Of a stretch of DNA of 64,000 nucleotides, positions 26,741 to 36,226 are shown one piece after another; the first letter of the stretch is position 1; each line of letters starts with the position of its first letter. The position numbers were made by a program, and so were the translations under genes. The stretch lies in the NCBI RefSeq assembly GCF_030409215.1, contig NZ_JAUFPL010000034.1, positions 62,001 to 126,000 of the forward strand, given 5' to 3'. A model generated the notes under the pieces. It saw only the letters and a list, made by a program, of their open reading frames with translations, made no database searches and was not told where the DNA came from. Origin of the DNA: Halomonas ramblicola (GTDB lineage Bacteria; Pseudomonadota; Gammaproteobacteria; Pseudomonadales; Halomonadaceae).

Positions 26741-27856
26741 TCAGGCGGACAGGTAGCGGTCCTGGTACTCGTTGCGCAGGGCCACGTACCAGGGCTCCTG
26801 GATCGGCCACCACCAGAGGTTCTCCAGGTCCTCCTCGGTGTAGGACTCGGTGAAGAAGTTGCGGGTCTCCTCGGGCAGCAGCTCGGTGGCGCCCTTGGCG
26901 GTGGAGTTGTAGCCGGTGGCCTCGACGAACATGGCGCCGGCCTCGGGGGTGTAGTACCAGTTGATCAGCTCGTAGGCGGCGTCCGGGTTGCGGGCGTTCT
27001 TGGGAATCACGAAGCCCTCCATCCACGCCAGGGCCCCCTCCCGGGGCGCGCCATAGGCGATGTCCTCGCCCTCCTGCTGCAGGCGGAAGGCGGTGGAGTC
27101 CCAGGTCTGGCCGATGATGGCGCCGTTGGTGCGGAAGGCTGCCTGGGCCTCGTTCTCGGTGTTCCAGAACTGCACCAGCAGCTCCTTGTGCTTGATCGCC
27201 TCCTCGAGGATGACGTCGAAGTTGGCGCGCATCACCTCCTCGCTCCTGTAGGAGTCGAGCAGCGGGTGCGGCAGCCGGCCCTCGCGCTCCAGCCACAGGC
27301 CGATGCCCACCAGCGCCGAGTGGCCGCGCACCGTCACGCCCTGGCCGTGCTCGGGGTTCCACAGGTCGGCGTAGCTCAGCTCGTCGCGGTCGATGTCGAC
27401 GTAGCGGCGGTGCCAGGTGATCGCCTCGGTGCCCCAGTCGCTGGGCGCGAAGTAGCGCTTGCCGTCCACCACGCCGCCCACCCGCGAGCCCTCGATGGCG
27501 CTCTCCAGGGCGCCGTCCCAGTCGATGCGCGACTCGTCCAGGGGCTGAATCAGGTCGTAGTCCAGGTAGCCGGGCACCCGGTCCACGGTGGGCATGATGA
27601 CGTCGAAGCCCTCGCCGTCGCTGGCGCGCAGGGAGTTCATCAGCTCGTCGTTGGTGCCGTAGGGGGTGAAGGTGGCGGGGATGCCGGTCTTCTCGGTGAA
27701 GTCCTCGAGCATGCGGTCGTTGAAGTAGCCCGCCCAGGCGTAGATCCGCAGCGGCTCCTGCTGCGCCAGCGCCTTGTTGATGTAGAAGGACGGCAGGGAG
27801 GCGGCCGCCCCGGCGGCGAGCGAGCCCTGCAGGAAGCGTCGGCGAGTGATCGACAT
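26741..27856 (-). CDS. Polyamine-type extracellular solute-binding protein
   Basis: This 371-residue periplasmic binding protein is of the spermidine/putrescine (PotD/PotF) class. It carries a twin-arginine-type signal (SITRRRFLQGSLAAGAAA), so export by Tat is likely. Family motifs include RIYAWAGYFND near the mature N-terminus and WDSTAF in the middle. ATG 27856 is preceded by GGAG. It leads the four-gene operon. A polyamine or similar cationic substrate is inferred from family only. Confidence 0.9.
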   Translation of the reverse strand: MSITRRRFLQGSLAAGAAASLPSFYINKALAQQEPLRIYAWAGYFNDRMLEDFTEKTGIPATFTPYGTNDELMNSLRASDGEGFDVIMPTVDRVPGYLDYDLIQPLDESRIDWDGALESAIEGSRVGGVVDGKRYFAPSDWGTEAITWHRRYVDIDRDELSYADLWNPEHGQGVTVRGHSALVGIGLWLEREGRLPHPLLDSYRSEEVMRANFDVILEEAIKHKELLVQFWNTENEAQAAFRTNGAIIGQTWDSTAFRLQQEGEDIAYGAPREGALAWMEGFVIPKNARNPDAAYELINWYYTPEAGAMFVEATGYNSTAKGATELLPEETRNFFTESYTEEDLENLWWWPIQEPWYVALRNEYQDRYLSA

Positions 27857-27928
27857 GGTGGGGTTCTCCTTGAGCGCCAAAGACATCCGGAAGGCATGAC
27901 ATGCCGTCCCCTTATGTCGCCTGGGGCG

Positions 27929-27966
27929 TGACACCCGGATGACCTCGACATGACACCTGAATGACC
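27929..27966. promoter_or_regulatory. Direct repeats upstream of the polyamine transporter operon
   Basis: Two 16-bp copies, TGACACCCGGATGACC (27929) and TGACACCTGAATGACC (27951), match at 14 of 16 positions and are spaced 22 bp apart, two turns of the helix. They lie 73-110 bp upstream of the binding-protein start and are candidate sites for a dimeric regulator. The rest of 27857-28146 shows no gene. Confidence 0.4.
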
Positions 27967-28146
27967 GTTCAAGTCGGTTCCCTCAAAATCTAGAGCATTC
28001 CCGCCGCCCTGCCAGGGCGACGTTCAACGCTATTCGCCGCCGGCGCCCCCTTGCCGAGCGGGCCCCGCTGGGGAATCCTGGAACCTCTCTCCCCGCCGCC
28101 TGTCGGTCATCAGGCGACCCCAAAGGACCCCTGCCTCCCCACGCCC

Positions 28147-30072
28147 ATGGACGACACCGCACTCCCCGACATCCTCGCCGGCCCCCTGCTGCGCCGCCTC
28201 GCCCCCGACCGCCTGGTACTGTGGCTGGCCGCGAGCCGCCCGCTCGAGCTGACGCTCGCCCTCGCCCCCGGCGACGAGGCACCGCGCCGCCTGGCGATCG
28301 GCGACGACCACTGCCGGCGCCTGCCCGTGGGGCGCCACGCCTGGCTGCTGCTGATCGACCTGCCGCTGGAGGCGCCGCTGCCCCGCGGCGTGAGCATTGC
28401 CTACGACCTGAGGATCCGCGACGGCGACGCCGAGCCCGGCATCGCCGACTGGGCCCCCCAGCTGCTGGACGCCGACGGTGGCCTGCCCGCCTTCGTGCTG
28501 GCCGACCGCCACCACCGGCTGCTCCACGGCTCGTGCCGCAAGCCCCACCACGACGGGCCGGACGGCCTGGTGCGCGCCGAGGCGTGGCTGGCCGAGCGTC
28601 GCGACGCCCCGGCGGAGTGGCCGGCCTGGCTGCTGATGACCGGCGACCAGGTCTACGCCGACGACGTGGCCGGCCCCACGCTGGTGGCCATCCACGCCCT
28701 GATCCGCCGACTGGGGCTGTTCGACGAGCCGCTGGAGGGGGCCGTGGTGGACGACAGTCACGCCCTGCACAGTGCGGCCGCCCACTACTATGCTCGGGAG
28801 TCGCTGCTGCCCGATGTGGAGAGCTCCGAGAACCTGCGCGAGCGCTTCTTCGGCGGCGCGCGCAAGCCGGTGTTCACCTCGGCCAATGCCCGCAACCACC
28901 TGGTCACCCTGGCCGAGGTGCTGGCCATGTACCTGCTGGTGTGGTCGCCGGTGCCCTGGCGGCTCATCGAGATGACCGAGCCGGCCCTGGACGCCGACGA
29001 CCACACGCGCTTTGCCGAGGAGCTCGATACCATCGAGGCCTTCGTTACGGGACTGCCGGCCTGCGCGCGCCTGCTGGCCCGGCTGCCGACGCTGATGATC
29101 TTCGACGACCACGACATCACCGACGACTGGAACCTCACCGCCGACTGGGAACGGACCGCCTACGGCCACCCCTTCTCGCGGCGCATCATCGGCAACGCCC
29201 TGATCGGCTACCTGCTGTGCCAGGGCTGGGGCAACGACCCGGACCGCCTGGCGATGCCACTGGCCGACTGCACCCGGCTGCTGGAGGCCGCCACGGGCAA
29301 CGACGGCTGGCTGGACGGCACCGACCAGGATGCCCTGATCCAGCGCCTGCTGCGCTTCGAGGGCTGGGAGTACCGGGTACCCGGCGACCCGCCGCTGCAG
29401 GTGCTGGACACCCGTACCCGGCGCTGGCGCAGCGAGCGCAGCCCCAGGCGCCCCTCGGGGCTGATGGACTGGGAGGCGCTGAGCGACTTCCAGCAGGCCC
29501 TGCTCGACACCCCCTCGGTGATCATCGTCTCCCCGGCGCCGATGTTCGGCGTCAAGCTGATCGAGGTGGTGCAGCGGCTGTTCACCCTGGCCGGCAAGCC
29601 GCTGGTGGTCGACGCCGAGAACTGGATGGCCCATCGCGGCGCGGCCAGCGTGCTGCTCAACATCTTCCGCCATTCGCGTACCCCGGGGAACTACGTGGTG
29701 CTCTCCGGCGACGTGCACTACTCCTTCGCCTACGACATCCGCATCCGCCAGCGACGGCAGGGCCCGCGGCTGTGGCAGATCACCTCCAGCGGCATCAAGA
29801 ACAGTTTCCCGGACACCCTGCTGGACTGGTTCGACCGCGCGAACCGCTGGCTCTACGCGCCGCGCTCGCCGCTCAACTGGTTCACCCAGCGCCGGCGCAT
29901 GGCGATCACCCCCCGCGACCCGGATCGCGCCCGCGCCGGCGAGCGGTTGTGGAACGGCAGCGGCCTCGGCCTGGTGGACTTCGACGCCGAGGGGCGCCCC
30001 GTCGAGATCCGCCAGCTCGACGCCCGCGGCTTCGAGGTGCGCTTCCCGCCGGCCGCTCAGGACGACGCCTGA
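28147..30072 (+). CDS. PhoD-like metallophosphatase (alkaline phosphatase D family)
   Basis: This 641-residue protein has the PhoD-type metal-binding motifs: LHGSCRKPHH (about 120), TGDQVYADD (about 165), FDDHDITDDWN (about 318) and SGDVHYSF (about 520). It has no signal peptide, unlike classic secreted PhoD. A cytoplasmic phosphodiesterase or phosphatase is therefore more likely than an exported alkaline phosphatase. The substrate is unknown. The start at ATG 28147 was chosen where homology-like sequence begins. Its 3' end overlaps the convergent pgpA gene. Confidence 0.82.
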   Translation: MDDTALPDILAGPLLRRLAPDRLVLWLAASRPLELTLALAPGDEAPRRLAIGDDHCRRLPVGRHAWLLLIDLPLEAPLPRGVSIAYDLRIRDGDAEPGIADWAPQLLDADGGLPAFVLADRHHRLLHGSCRKPHHDGPDGLVRAEAWLAERRDAPAEWPAWLLMTGDQVYADDVAGPTLVAIHALIRRLGLFDEPLEGAVVDDSHALHSAAAHYYARESLLPDVESSENLRERFFGGARKPVFTSANARNHLVTLAEVLAMYLLVWSPVPWRLIEMTEPALDADDHTRFAEELDTIEAFVTGLPACARLLARLPTLMIFDDHDITDDWNLTADWERTAYGHPFSRRIIGNALIGYLLCQGWGNDPDRLAMPLADCTRLLEAATGNDGWLDGTDQDALIQRLLRFEGWEYRVPGDPPLQVLDTRTRRWRSERSPRRPSGLMDWEALSDFQQALLDTPSVIIVSPAPMFGVKLIEVVQRLFTLAGKPLVVDAENWMAHRGAASVLLNIFRHSRTPGNYVVLSGDVHYSFAYDIRIRQRRQGPRLWQITSSGIKNSFPDTLLDWFDRANRWLYAPRSPLNWFTQRRRMAITPRDPDRARAGERLWNGSGLGLVDFDAEGRPVEIRQLDARGFEVRFPPAAQDDA

Positions 30073-30530
30073 CGGCGCCGCCACAGGCCGAGGCCGGCAG
30101 CCATCACCAGCCAGGTCATGGCCGCGGCCAGCGTGTCGTCGAGGACGATGCCCAGGCCGCCGGGCACCGTCTCCACCCCGTTCACCGGCGGCGGCTTGGT
30201 AGCGTCGAAGCCCCGATAGACCACGAAGGCCCCGGCCATCGCCCAGGGCTGGCGAGCCGCCGCCTGGCCGAGCACCGCCACCGGGAAGGCGACGATCTCG
30301 TCGAGCACGATGCGCCCGTCGTCCTTGCCACCCAGTTGCGCTTCCGCCAGGTGGCAGACCGGCACCGCCGCCACCAGCAGCAGCGCCGTGACGGCGAGCT
30401 GCACACGCCACCGGCGCCCCAGCAGCCACCAGGCCAGGGGCAGGCCGAGCAGGGAACCGAGGGTACCGGCGGCCCAGGGCGACAGCCCCAGGCCCAGACC
30501 GGAGGCCAGCCACAGCAAGGGGTCGGCCAT
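30057..30530 (-). CDS. pgpA: Phosphatidylglycerophosphatase A
   Basis: This 157-residue inner-membrane enzyme removes phosphate from phosphatidylglycerol phosphate. Recognisable motifs are GTLGSLLGLP, DDGRIVLDEIVAFPV (acidic metal-binding residues) and DATKPPPV...PGGLGIVLDD. At least three hydrophobic helices are evident. Its ATG shares a base with the TGA stop of the upstream DUF533 gene. The 3' end overlaps the convergent phosphatase gene by 16 bp. In many proteobacteria pgpA follows thiL; here it does not. Confidence 0.88.
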   Translation of the reverse strand: MADPLLWLASGLGLGLSPWAAGTLGSLLGLPLAWWLLGRRWRVQLAVTALLLVAAVPVCHLAEAQLGGKDDGRIVLDEIVAFPVAVLGQAAARQPWAMAGAFVVYRGFDATKPPPVNGVETVPGGLGIVLDDTLAAAMTWLVMAAGLGLWRRRQASS

Positions 30531-31246
30531 CAATCGGCCTCCCGGGCCTGGCGTTCCAGCTCGCCGGTGAGCTCGCGGGGCAGCGCCAGGGCCTGCCCCA
30601 GTTGGTCCAGCCAGGCGCGCTCCATGGGATTCTGGTCATCGATCACCGCCACGCTGACCAGGTACATCTCGCGCGCCGCCTGGGGCGAGTCGACCTCATC
30701 CGCCAGGGCCTGGGCGTCCAGCGGCGCCTGCATCTGGCGCTCCACCCAGTCATGCAGCTCGCGGTCGGCGCCCAGGGCATCGATCTGCCCGGCGATCAGT
30801 TCCCGCTCCTGGTCGTCGATGTGGCCGTCGGCGCGGGCCGCCATGATCATCGCCTGCAGCAGCTCCAGGCTGCGCCGTTCGCGGGCCTGGCCGCCCAGGC
30901 GCTCCACCGGGTCGCCCCCGTCGGCGGCGTCGCCACCCTTATCGCGCGAGTTCTGCCAGGCCTTCCAGGCCAGCGCGCCCACCCCGGCGATGGCGCCGTA
31001 CTTGAGCGCCTTGCCGCCCAGCTTGCGGCCGCGCTTGGAGCCCACCAGCAGCCCCAGGGCGCCGCCGCCCAGCAGGCTCTTCACATCGACGCCGCTGCCA
31101 CCGCCCTGCTGGCCCGTTGCCGAGCCGCCGCCCAACTGGCGGGACAGGCCGTCCAGCATGCCCTTGACGTCCACACCACCGCTTCCGCTACCCGACTTGC
31201 CGCCGGCCTGCCGCATCAACTGCTCCAGGATCTTGCTGGCGTTCAT
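30530..31246 (-). CDS. DUF533 / TerB-like protein
   Basis: This 238-residue protein is of the YebE/DUF533 group. The N-terminal 60 residues are Gly/Ser-rich (GGKSGSGSGG). A glycine-rich hydrophobic segment (GGGALGLLVGSKRG ... YGAIAGVGALAWKAW) follows and may be membrane-associated. The C-terminal half (about 115-235) is a helical TerB-like domain with acidic residues (AARADGHIDDQERELI). The function of this group is unknown. ATG 31246 follows GGAGGAG. It is coupled to pgpA. Confidence 0.83.
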   Translation of the reverse strand: MNASKILEQLMRQAGGKSGSGSGGVDVKGMLDGLSRQLGGGSATGQQGGGSGVDVKSLLGGGALGLLVGSKRGRKLGGKALKYGAIAGVGALAWKAWQNSRDKGGDAADGGDPVERLGGQARERRSLELLQAMIMAARADGHIDDQERELIAGQIDALGADRELHDWVERQMQAPLDAQALADEVDSPQAAREMYLVSVAVIDDQNPMERAWLDQLGQALALPRELTGELERQAREAD

Positions 31247-31360
31247 GTTCGTCTCCTCCAGGGTTGACCATGGCATGGACTCTATCCGATGCGCCGAGTT
31301 TCGACATCCACGCCGTGGCGTCGCATCATGACAGCTTCCCGGCAAAGGAGAGCCTCCGAC

Positions 31361-32608
31361 ATGAGCGTGACCCTCGACGACATCCGCACCGCCGCCGTGC
31401 GCATCCGCGACAGCGTGGAGCGAACCCCCTGCCTGCTCTCGCGCACCCTGTCGCGGATCACCGGCTGCGATCTCTACCTGAAGTTCGAGAACCTGCAGTT
31501 CACCGCCGCCTTCAAGGAGCGCGGCGCCCTCAACCACCTGCTGACGCTGGACGGCGAGGAGCGCTCGCGCGGCGTGATCGCCATGTCCGCCGGCAACCAC
31601 GCCCAGGCGGTGGCCTACCATGCCGCCCGCCTGGGCATCCGCGCCACCATCGTCATGCCGCGCAACACCCCCAACCTCAAGGTACGCAACACCCGGCAGC
31701 TGGGCGCCGAGGTGCACCTGGAGGGCGAGGGGGTCGCCGAGGCCGGCGACTACGCCCACCGCCTGGCCGCCGAGCGCGGCCTGGTGTTCGTGCATCCCTA
31801 CGACGACGAACGCATCATCGCCGGCCAGGGCACCATCGGCCTGGAGATGCTGGAGGACGTGCCCGACCTGGATGCCCTGGTGATCCCCATCGGCGGCGGC
31901 GGGCTGATCGCCGGCAACGCCGTGGCCGCCACCAGCCTGCGCCCCGATATCGAGGTGGTGGGCGTGCAGACCACCCGCTTCCCGTCCATGCAGCAGGCGC
32001 TGGCCGGCGAGCCGATCCACTGTGGCCAGGCCACCCTGGCCGAGGGCATCGCCGTCAAGCAGCCCGGCGAGCTGACCCTGCCCATCATCCGCGAACGGGT
32101 CCGCGACATCGTGCTGGTGGACGAACCCGAGATCGAGCGCGCCATCCTGCTGCTGCTGGAGATCGAGAAGACCGTGGCGGAGGGCGCCGGCGCCGCGGGC
32201 CTGGCCGCGGTGCTGGCCGAGCCCGAACGCTATCGCGGGCGCAAGGTGGGCCTGGTGCTGTGCGGCGGCAACATCGACATGCTGGCGCTCTCCTCGGTGA
32301 TCCAGCGCGGCCTGGTGCGCAGCGGACGCATCGTGCGGGTGCGGGTGGCGATCCCCGACGTGCCCGGCGCGCTCGCCGAGCTGACCCGCCACCTGGCGGA
32401 GCACCGCGCCAACGTCATCCACATCGCCCACCACCGCACCTTCACCGACCTCTCGCTGCGCGCCACCGAGGTGGAGGCCACCCTGGAGACCCTGGGCAAC
32501 GAGCACACCCGCGAGGTGATCGAGGCGCTGCGCCACGACGGCTACGACCCGGTGCTGCCCGCCAACGAGGTGCACCCCGACGAGCGCTGGGCGGGCAGCG
32601 GCACCTGA
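31361..32608 (+). CDS. ilvA: Threonine ammonia-lyase (PLP-dependent)
   Basis: This 415-residue enzyme deaminates threonine to 2-oxobutyrate, the first step toward isoleucine. The PLP lysine is in TAAFKERGALN (about 56), a glycine-rich phosphate-binding loop is seen as GGGGLIAG, and a single ACT-like regulatory domain occupies the last 80 residues (RVRVAIPDVPGALAELTRHL). Length and the single ACT match the medium-length form rather than the long E. coli IlvA. ATG 31361 follows AAAGGAG. Serine is a possible second substrate. Confidence 0.88.
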   Translation: MSVTLDDIRTAAVRIRDSVERTPCLLSRTLSRITGCDLYLKFENLQFTAAFKERGALNHLLTLDGEERSRGVIAMSAGNHAQAVAYHAARLGIRATIVMPRNTPNLKVRNTRQLGAEVHLEGEGVAEAGDYAHRLAAERGLVFVHPYDDERIIAGQGTIGLEMLEDVPDLDALVIPIGGGGLIAGNAVAATSLRPDIEVVGVQTTRFPSMQQALAGEPIHCGQATLAEGIAVKQPGELTLPIIRERVRDIVLVDEPEIERAILLLLEIEKTVAEGAGAAGLAAVLAEPERYRGRKVGLVLCGGNIDMLALSSVIQRGLVRSGRIVRVRVAIPDVPGALAELTRHLAEHRANVIHIAHHRTFTDLSLRATEVEATLETLGNEHTREVIEALRHDGYDPVLPANEVHPDERWAGSGT

Positions 32609-32717
32609 TAGTCCCTCCCCGCCGCGCCGCGTCCTGGTCGCCCTTCGAGGCATGGCGCCGCGGCCCCTTCCGGCGTACCCTGTGCCCACCTTCCTGCGTG
32701 CAACACGAGATGAGGCC

Positions 32718-34457
32718 ATGAGCAGCAAGATCAGAGTCGACTCCCCCCTGGTCATCCTCCACGGCGACGAGATGGCCCAGGTCGCCTTCGAGAGGATCCT
32801 CGACACCTTCGTGACCTCTCGTCTCGACATGGAGCTGATCGAGGTCGATCTCTCCGCCGAGAACCGCCTGGTCACCAACGGCCAGGTGGTGCTCGAGGCC
32901 ATCGAGGCGCTCAAGGCCCATGGCGTGGGCGTCAAGAATGCCGGCATGACGGTCAACCGCGCCCAGCTCGGCGAGCTGCTCGCCAAGCATCCCGACCTCG
33001 ACGGCACCAAGCTGCATCCGCTGGCCACCAAGTCGCCCAACGGCGCCATCCGCAAGGGCATCGGCGGCAACATCACCCGCGAGGACATCCAGTTCCGCAA
33101 CCTGCAGTTCAAGCGCCCCGACTGGGTCGACCGCGACCTCGAGGTCGAGACCATGGAGACCGGCGGCAGCAAGGACAGCTACAACGAGCTCTCCCGCGCC
33201 ACCGGCATCGTCAAGCTGATGTTCGTGGGCGCCAGCGGCGACCCGGTGGAACTGCACCGCCGCGAGGTCAGCAAGGGCGATCCCTGGTTGCTGGCCACCA
33301 ACGACCTGGAGGCGGTGAAGGCCTGGGCGCATCGCTTCTTCCAGCGCGCCATCGACGAGAAGCGCGACATCTACCTGGGCCTCAAGGACACCGTGATCGC
33401 CGGCTACGACGGCGTGATGCGCGCCGCCATCGAGGGCATCTACGAGCAACACTACCGCCAGCAGGTGGAATCGCTTGGATTGCAGTACTTCTATGAGCTG
33501 ATCGACGCCCAGGCCGCGCGGATCGTCGCCACCCCGCCGCAGCGCGCGCTGTGGGGCGTGCCCGACAACACCACCGGCCGCAAGCTCCACAAGCTGGTGG
33601 AGGAGCTCAAGCGCTACGGCATCCCCGACCGCAAGGCCCAGGTATCGATCTCGCGGATGAGCGCCGGCGGCGGCGACCAGTACGGCAGCTTCAACGCCCC
33701 CGCCGAGGAGGACGGCATCCTCAAGGTGGTCGTCGACGGCGAGGAGAAGCACGCCCGCCACGTCAAGAAGGGCGACCCCATCCTGCTGATGTCCAACGAC
33801 CGCGAGGCGATCAAGGACTGGGTGACCCAGGTATTCCGCGACGCCTCGCGCAAGCGCAAGGAGGTCTACTTCGGCCTCAAGCGCGAGTACATGGACTACG
33901 ACGAGGTGTTCAGCGCCGTCATCACCGAGGTGCGTCGCGAACTCGCCAAGGCCGATACCCCGCCGCCGTCGTTCATGATCATGCGGCCCTCCAGCCAGCT
34001 CACCAAGATGATCACCGACCCGCCGCGCAACGCCCTCTACCCGGCCCAGAACCTCGACGGCGACATCTTCTCCGACATCTCCGCGGCGCTCGGCGGCAGC
34101 CTGGCCACCGCCAGCTCGATCATCGAGAGCAAGGACGGCACCATGCTCTTCGAGGCGCCCCACGGCACCGCCCACGACCTCTACCTCAAGTACCTGGAGA
34201 CAGACGGCCGCGAGGCGCACTTCAACTCCTCGGCGCTGATCTTCGCCGTGGCCAACGCCCTGGAGACGCTGGCCGAGCGCGAGGCCAGCGACGCCCTGCA
34301 CGACTACGCCATCCGCCTCAAGGCGGCGCTGATCGACACCGTGGACGCCGGCATCATCACCGGCGACCTCAAGGGCAAGACCCGCGACCCGAAGGCCGAG
34401 ACCCTGGTCGACATGCAGGGCTTCCTCGACGCCGTGGCCAGCCGCCTGGCGGCCTGA
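32718..34457 (+). CDS. NADP-type isocitrate dehydrogenase with an internal duplication
   Basis: This 579-residue enzyme resembles eukaryote-like NADP-dependent isocitrate dehydrogenases, which oxidise isocitrate to 2-oxoglutarate. Family landmarks are GDEMA near the N-terminus, KSPNGAIRKGIGGNI (about 105-119), DGDIFSDI (about 447-454) and EAPHGTAHD. The family is usually near 410 residues. The extra length is explained by a second copy of the central segment: KGDPWLLATNDLEAVKAW (about 186) recurs as KGDPILLMSNDREAIKDW (about 351), each followed by an IYLGLK/VYFGLK motif and a PP..AL motif. Whether it replaces the common Icd of the cell is not shown by this window. A stable hairpin follows. 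Confidence 0.72.
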   Translation: MSSKIRVDSPLVILHGDEMAQVAFERILDTFVTSRLDMELIEVDLSAENRLVTNGQVVLEAIEALKAHGVGVKNAGMTVNRAQLGELLAKHPDLDGTKLHPLATKSPNGAIRKGIGGNITREDIQFRNLQFKRPDWVDRDLEVETMETGGSKDSYNELSRATGIVKLMFVGASGDPVELHRREVSKGDPWLLATNDLEAVKAWAHRFFQRAIDEKRDIYLGLKDTVIAGYDGVMRAAIEGIYEQHYRQQVESLGLQYFYELIDAQAARIVATPPQRALWGVPDNTTGRKLHKLVEELKRYGIPDRKAQVSISRMSAGGGDQYGSFNAPAEEDGILKVVVDGEEKHARHVKKGDPILLMSNDREAIKDWVTQVFRDASRKRKEVYFGLKREYMDYDEVFSAVITEVRRELAKADTPPPSFMIMRPSSQLTKMITDPPRNALYPAQNLDGDIFSDISAALGGSLATASSIIESKDGTMLFEAPHGTAHDLYLKYLETDGREAHFNSSALIFAVANALETLAEREASDALHDYAIRLKAALIDTVDAGIITGDLKGKTRDPKAETLVDMQGFLDAVASRLAA

Positions 34458-34466
34458 GCCAGCCCC

Positions 34467-34491
34467 GGCGCCGCCTTCCCCGGGCGGCGCC
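34467..34491 (+). terminator. Hairpin after isocitrate dehydrogenase gene
   Basis: A 9-bp perfect stem (GGCGCCGCC / GGCGGCGCC) with a 7-nt loop lies 10 bp after the stop. A C/T-rich tract, not a pure U-tract, follows, so termination is likely but unproven. Confidence 0.5.
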
Positions 34492-34575
34492 CTCCCCCGC
34501 CCGACGCCGACGACTCGCCATTCCCCGGCACGCTATCCGATACTGACAGGCAGCACCGACCGGGGAGTCTCCGCG

Positions 34576-34821
34576 ATGAGCGAACACGAACGCACCATCA
34601 TGGCCTTCGACGACCAGGGCCGCGAGTACATGATCGACGTCTTCGTCAGCGTCCGGGAGCTCAGCGAGCTCCAGCACGCCGGCCCCGTCCACGGCCAGCC
34701 GGCCCTGCGCACCCGTGAGGGCCACGCCGTCACCTACCTCGGCGGCGGCGAGTTCTCCATCGCCGTGCCCGGCGAGGAGGGCGACATCATCCTTAAAACC
34801 GACGATCCGGACTTCGTGTAG
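34576..34821 (+). CDS. Small conserved-looking protein of unknown function
   Basis: This is an 81-residue acidic protein (MSEHERTIMAFDDQGREYMID...). It has no membrane segment, no cysteine motif and no domain that I recognise. The coding pattern (GC-rich third positions) and the GGGGAG-like sequence upstream support it as real. It is convergent with the PLP enzyme downstream. Confidence 0.55.
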   Translation: MSEHERTIMAFDDQGREYMIDVFVSVRELSELQHAGPVHGQPALRTREGHAVTYLGGGEFSIAVPGEEGDIILKTDDPDFV

Positions 34822-34850
34822 TCGTAGTGCCACGACCGCGACTCGGATGC

Positions 34851-36164
34851 TCACGACCGCGGCAGCACCTCGGCCAGGGCCGCCAGGCAGGCGTCGACCT
34901 CATCGGCACTGTTGTAGTGTGCCAGCGAGACTCGAGTGACCGCCTGCAGCCCCAGCGGACGCAGGATGTTGCCGGAGAAGACGTCGTCGCTTCGCGCGTG
35001 GACGCGTATGCCCCGCTCCCCGAGCTCGGCGACGACCTGCTTGGCCTCGACCCCCTCGACGGCGAACGACACCACCCCCTCGCGGTATGGGGAATCCGCC
35101 GGCCCAATCAGGTGCAGTCCGGGATAGTCGCACAACCCCGGCAGGCCCGCGCCGCCGTGCAGCAGCCGGTGCACCAGGGCGCGCTCGTGGGCTTGCATTG
35201 CCCGACCCGCGGCCACCAGGCAGGCGCGGCGTGACGACTCCTCGGTGAAGTGTCCGCCCAGCCAGGCGAGGTAATCGGTCACCGCACTGAAGCCGGCAAA
35301 AGCCGAGGGATCACGGCTGCCCAACTCCCAGGCATCCGCGGGCTTGCCCAATAGCCGGTCGTGATCGACCACGCTCAGGCGATCGGAAACCCAAGCGTAA
35401 CCGTTATTGAGGCGGCAAAAGGATTTATAAGGAGAGATAACATAAGCGTCGACACCATAGGCGTCGACGGCTAGAGCCCCGTGTGGTGCGTGCTGGATGC
35501 CGTCGACGATGATCACGCACTCGGGGGCCACGGCCCTGATGGCTTGCACGATCTCGGCAATGTCCATGCTCATACCGGTTATCGGGCTGGTATGCAGGAT
35601 GGTCGCGAGGCGGGTGTCCGGACGCACGCAGTCGGCGTAATGTGCTGCTGTCACCTGACCAGTCTCAACATCGAAGGGTACTTCGATCCACTCGCGACCG
35701 GTGCGGCGCGCCCACTGGGCGGTAGCATCATAGGTTGCAGGGTGCTCCACCGAGCTGGCGACGATGCTGCCACCCTCCTCGGCGGAAAGCGCCGCTGCCC
35801 GGATCACACGAAATAGGCACTCGGTGCCGGTCTCACCGCCAAAGATGACGCCGCTGCTGGCGCCCATGAAGTTGGCCAGATCATTGCGCCCGGCAGAAAC
35901 GATCTCCGACACGGCGCGGGAGGCGGGATTGTCGCGGTGCTCATTATCGGGAATGCCGGCGACCTCGGCGCCGCGCTCGACGACCGACCTGAGTGTCAAT
36001 GAACCGCCGGCATTCTCGAAGAAGACTCGCTTGCCAGTGAAGGGGCAGGCATCGACGTGCAGGAAGGACTCCCGTACCTGGCTCAGAAGGTCTTCCGGCA
36101 GGAAGACCCCCTCCGCCGGGATGGTCTGGGGTATGGACATAATAGGGGCCGAAGTCGTCGTCAT
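34851..36164 (-). CDS. Class V aminotransferase-fold PLP enzyme (cysteine desulfurase-like)
   Basis: This 437-residue PLP enzyme is of the class V aminotransferase/NifS-like superfamily. The PLP lysine is probable in ISPYKSFCRLNNGYAW, and upstream features include SSVEHPAT and VDGIQHAPHGALAVD. The IscS-type active-site cysteine loop is not evident, so it is unlikely to be a housekeeping desulfurase. The start (36164) follows AAGGAG. It is the last gene downstream of tctCBA and may process the imported compound or an amino derivative. Exact chemistry is unknown. Confidence 0.75.
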   Translation of the reverse strand: MTTTSAPIMSIPQTIPAEGVFLPEDLLSQVRESFLHVDACPFTGKRVFFENAGGSLTLRSVVERGAEVAGIPDNEHRDNPASRAVSEIVSAGRNDLANFMGASSGVIFGGETGTECLFRVIRAAALSAEEGGSIVASSVEHPATYDATAQWARRTGREWIEVPFDVETGQVTAAHYADCVRPDTRLATILHTSPITGMSMDIAEIVQAIRAVAPECVIIVDGIQHAPHGALAVDAYGVDAYVISPYKSFCRLNNGYAWVSDRLSVVDHDRLLGKPADAWELGSRDPSAFAGFSAVTDYLAWLGGHFTEESSRRACLVAAGRAMQAHERALVHRLLHGGAGLPGLCDYPGLHLIGPADSPYREGVVSFAVEGVEAKQVVAELGERGIRVHARSDDVFSGNILRPLGLQAVTRVSLAHYNSADEVDACLAALAEVLPRS

Positions 36165-36226
36165 GAATGATATCTCCTTCGATCAGGGACAGGAGTGCCT
36201 GACCTTCATAGAAAAAGCAGTGGGAG

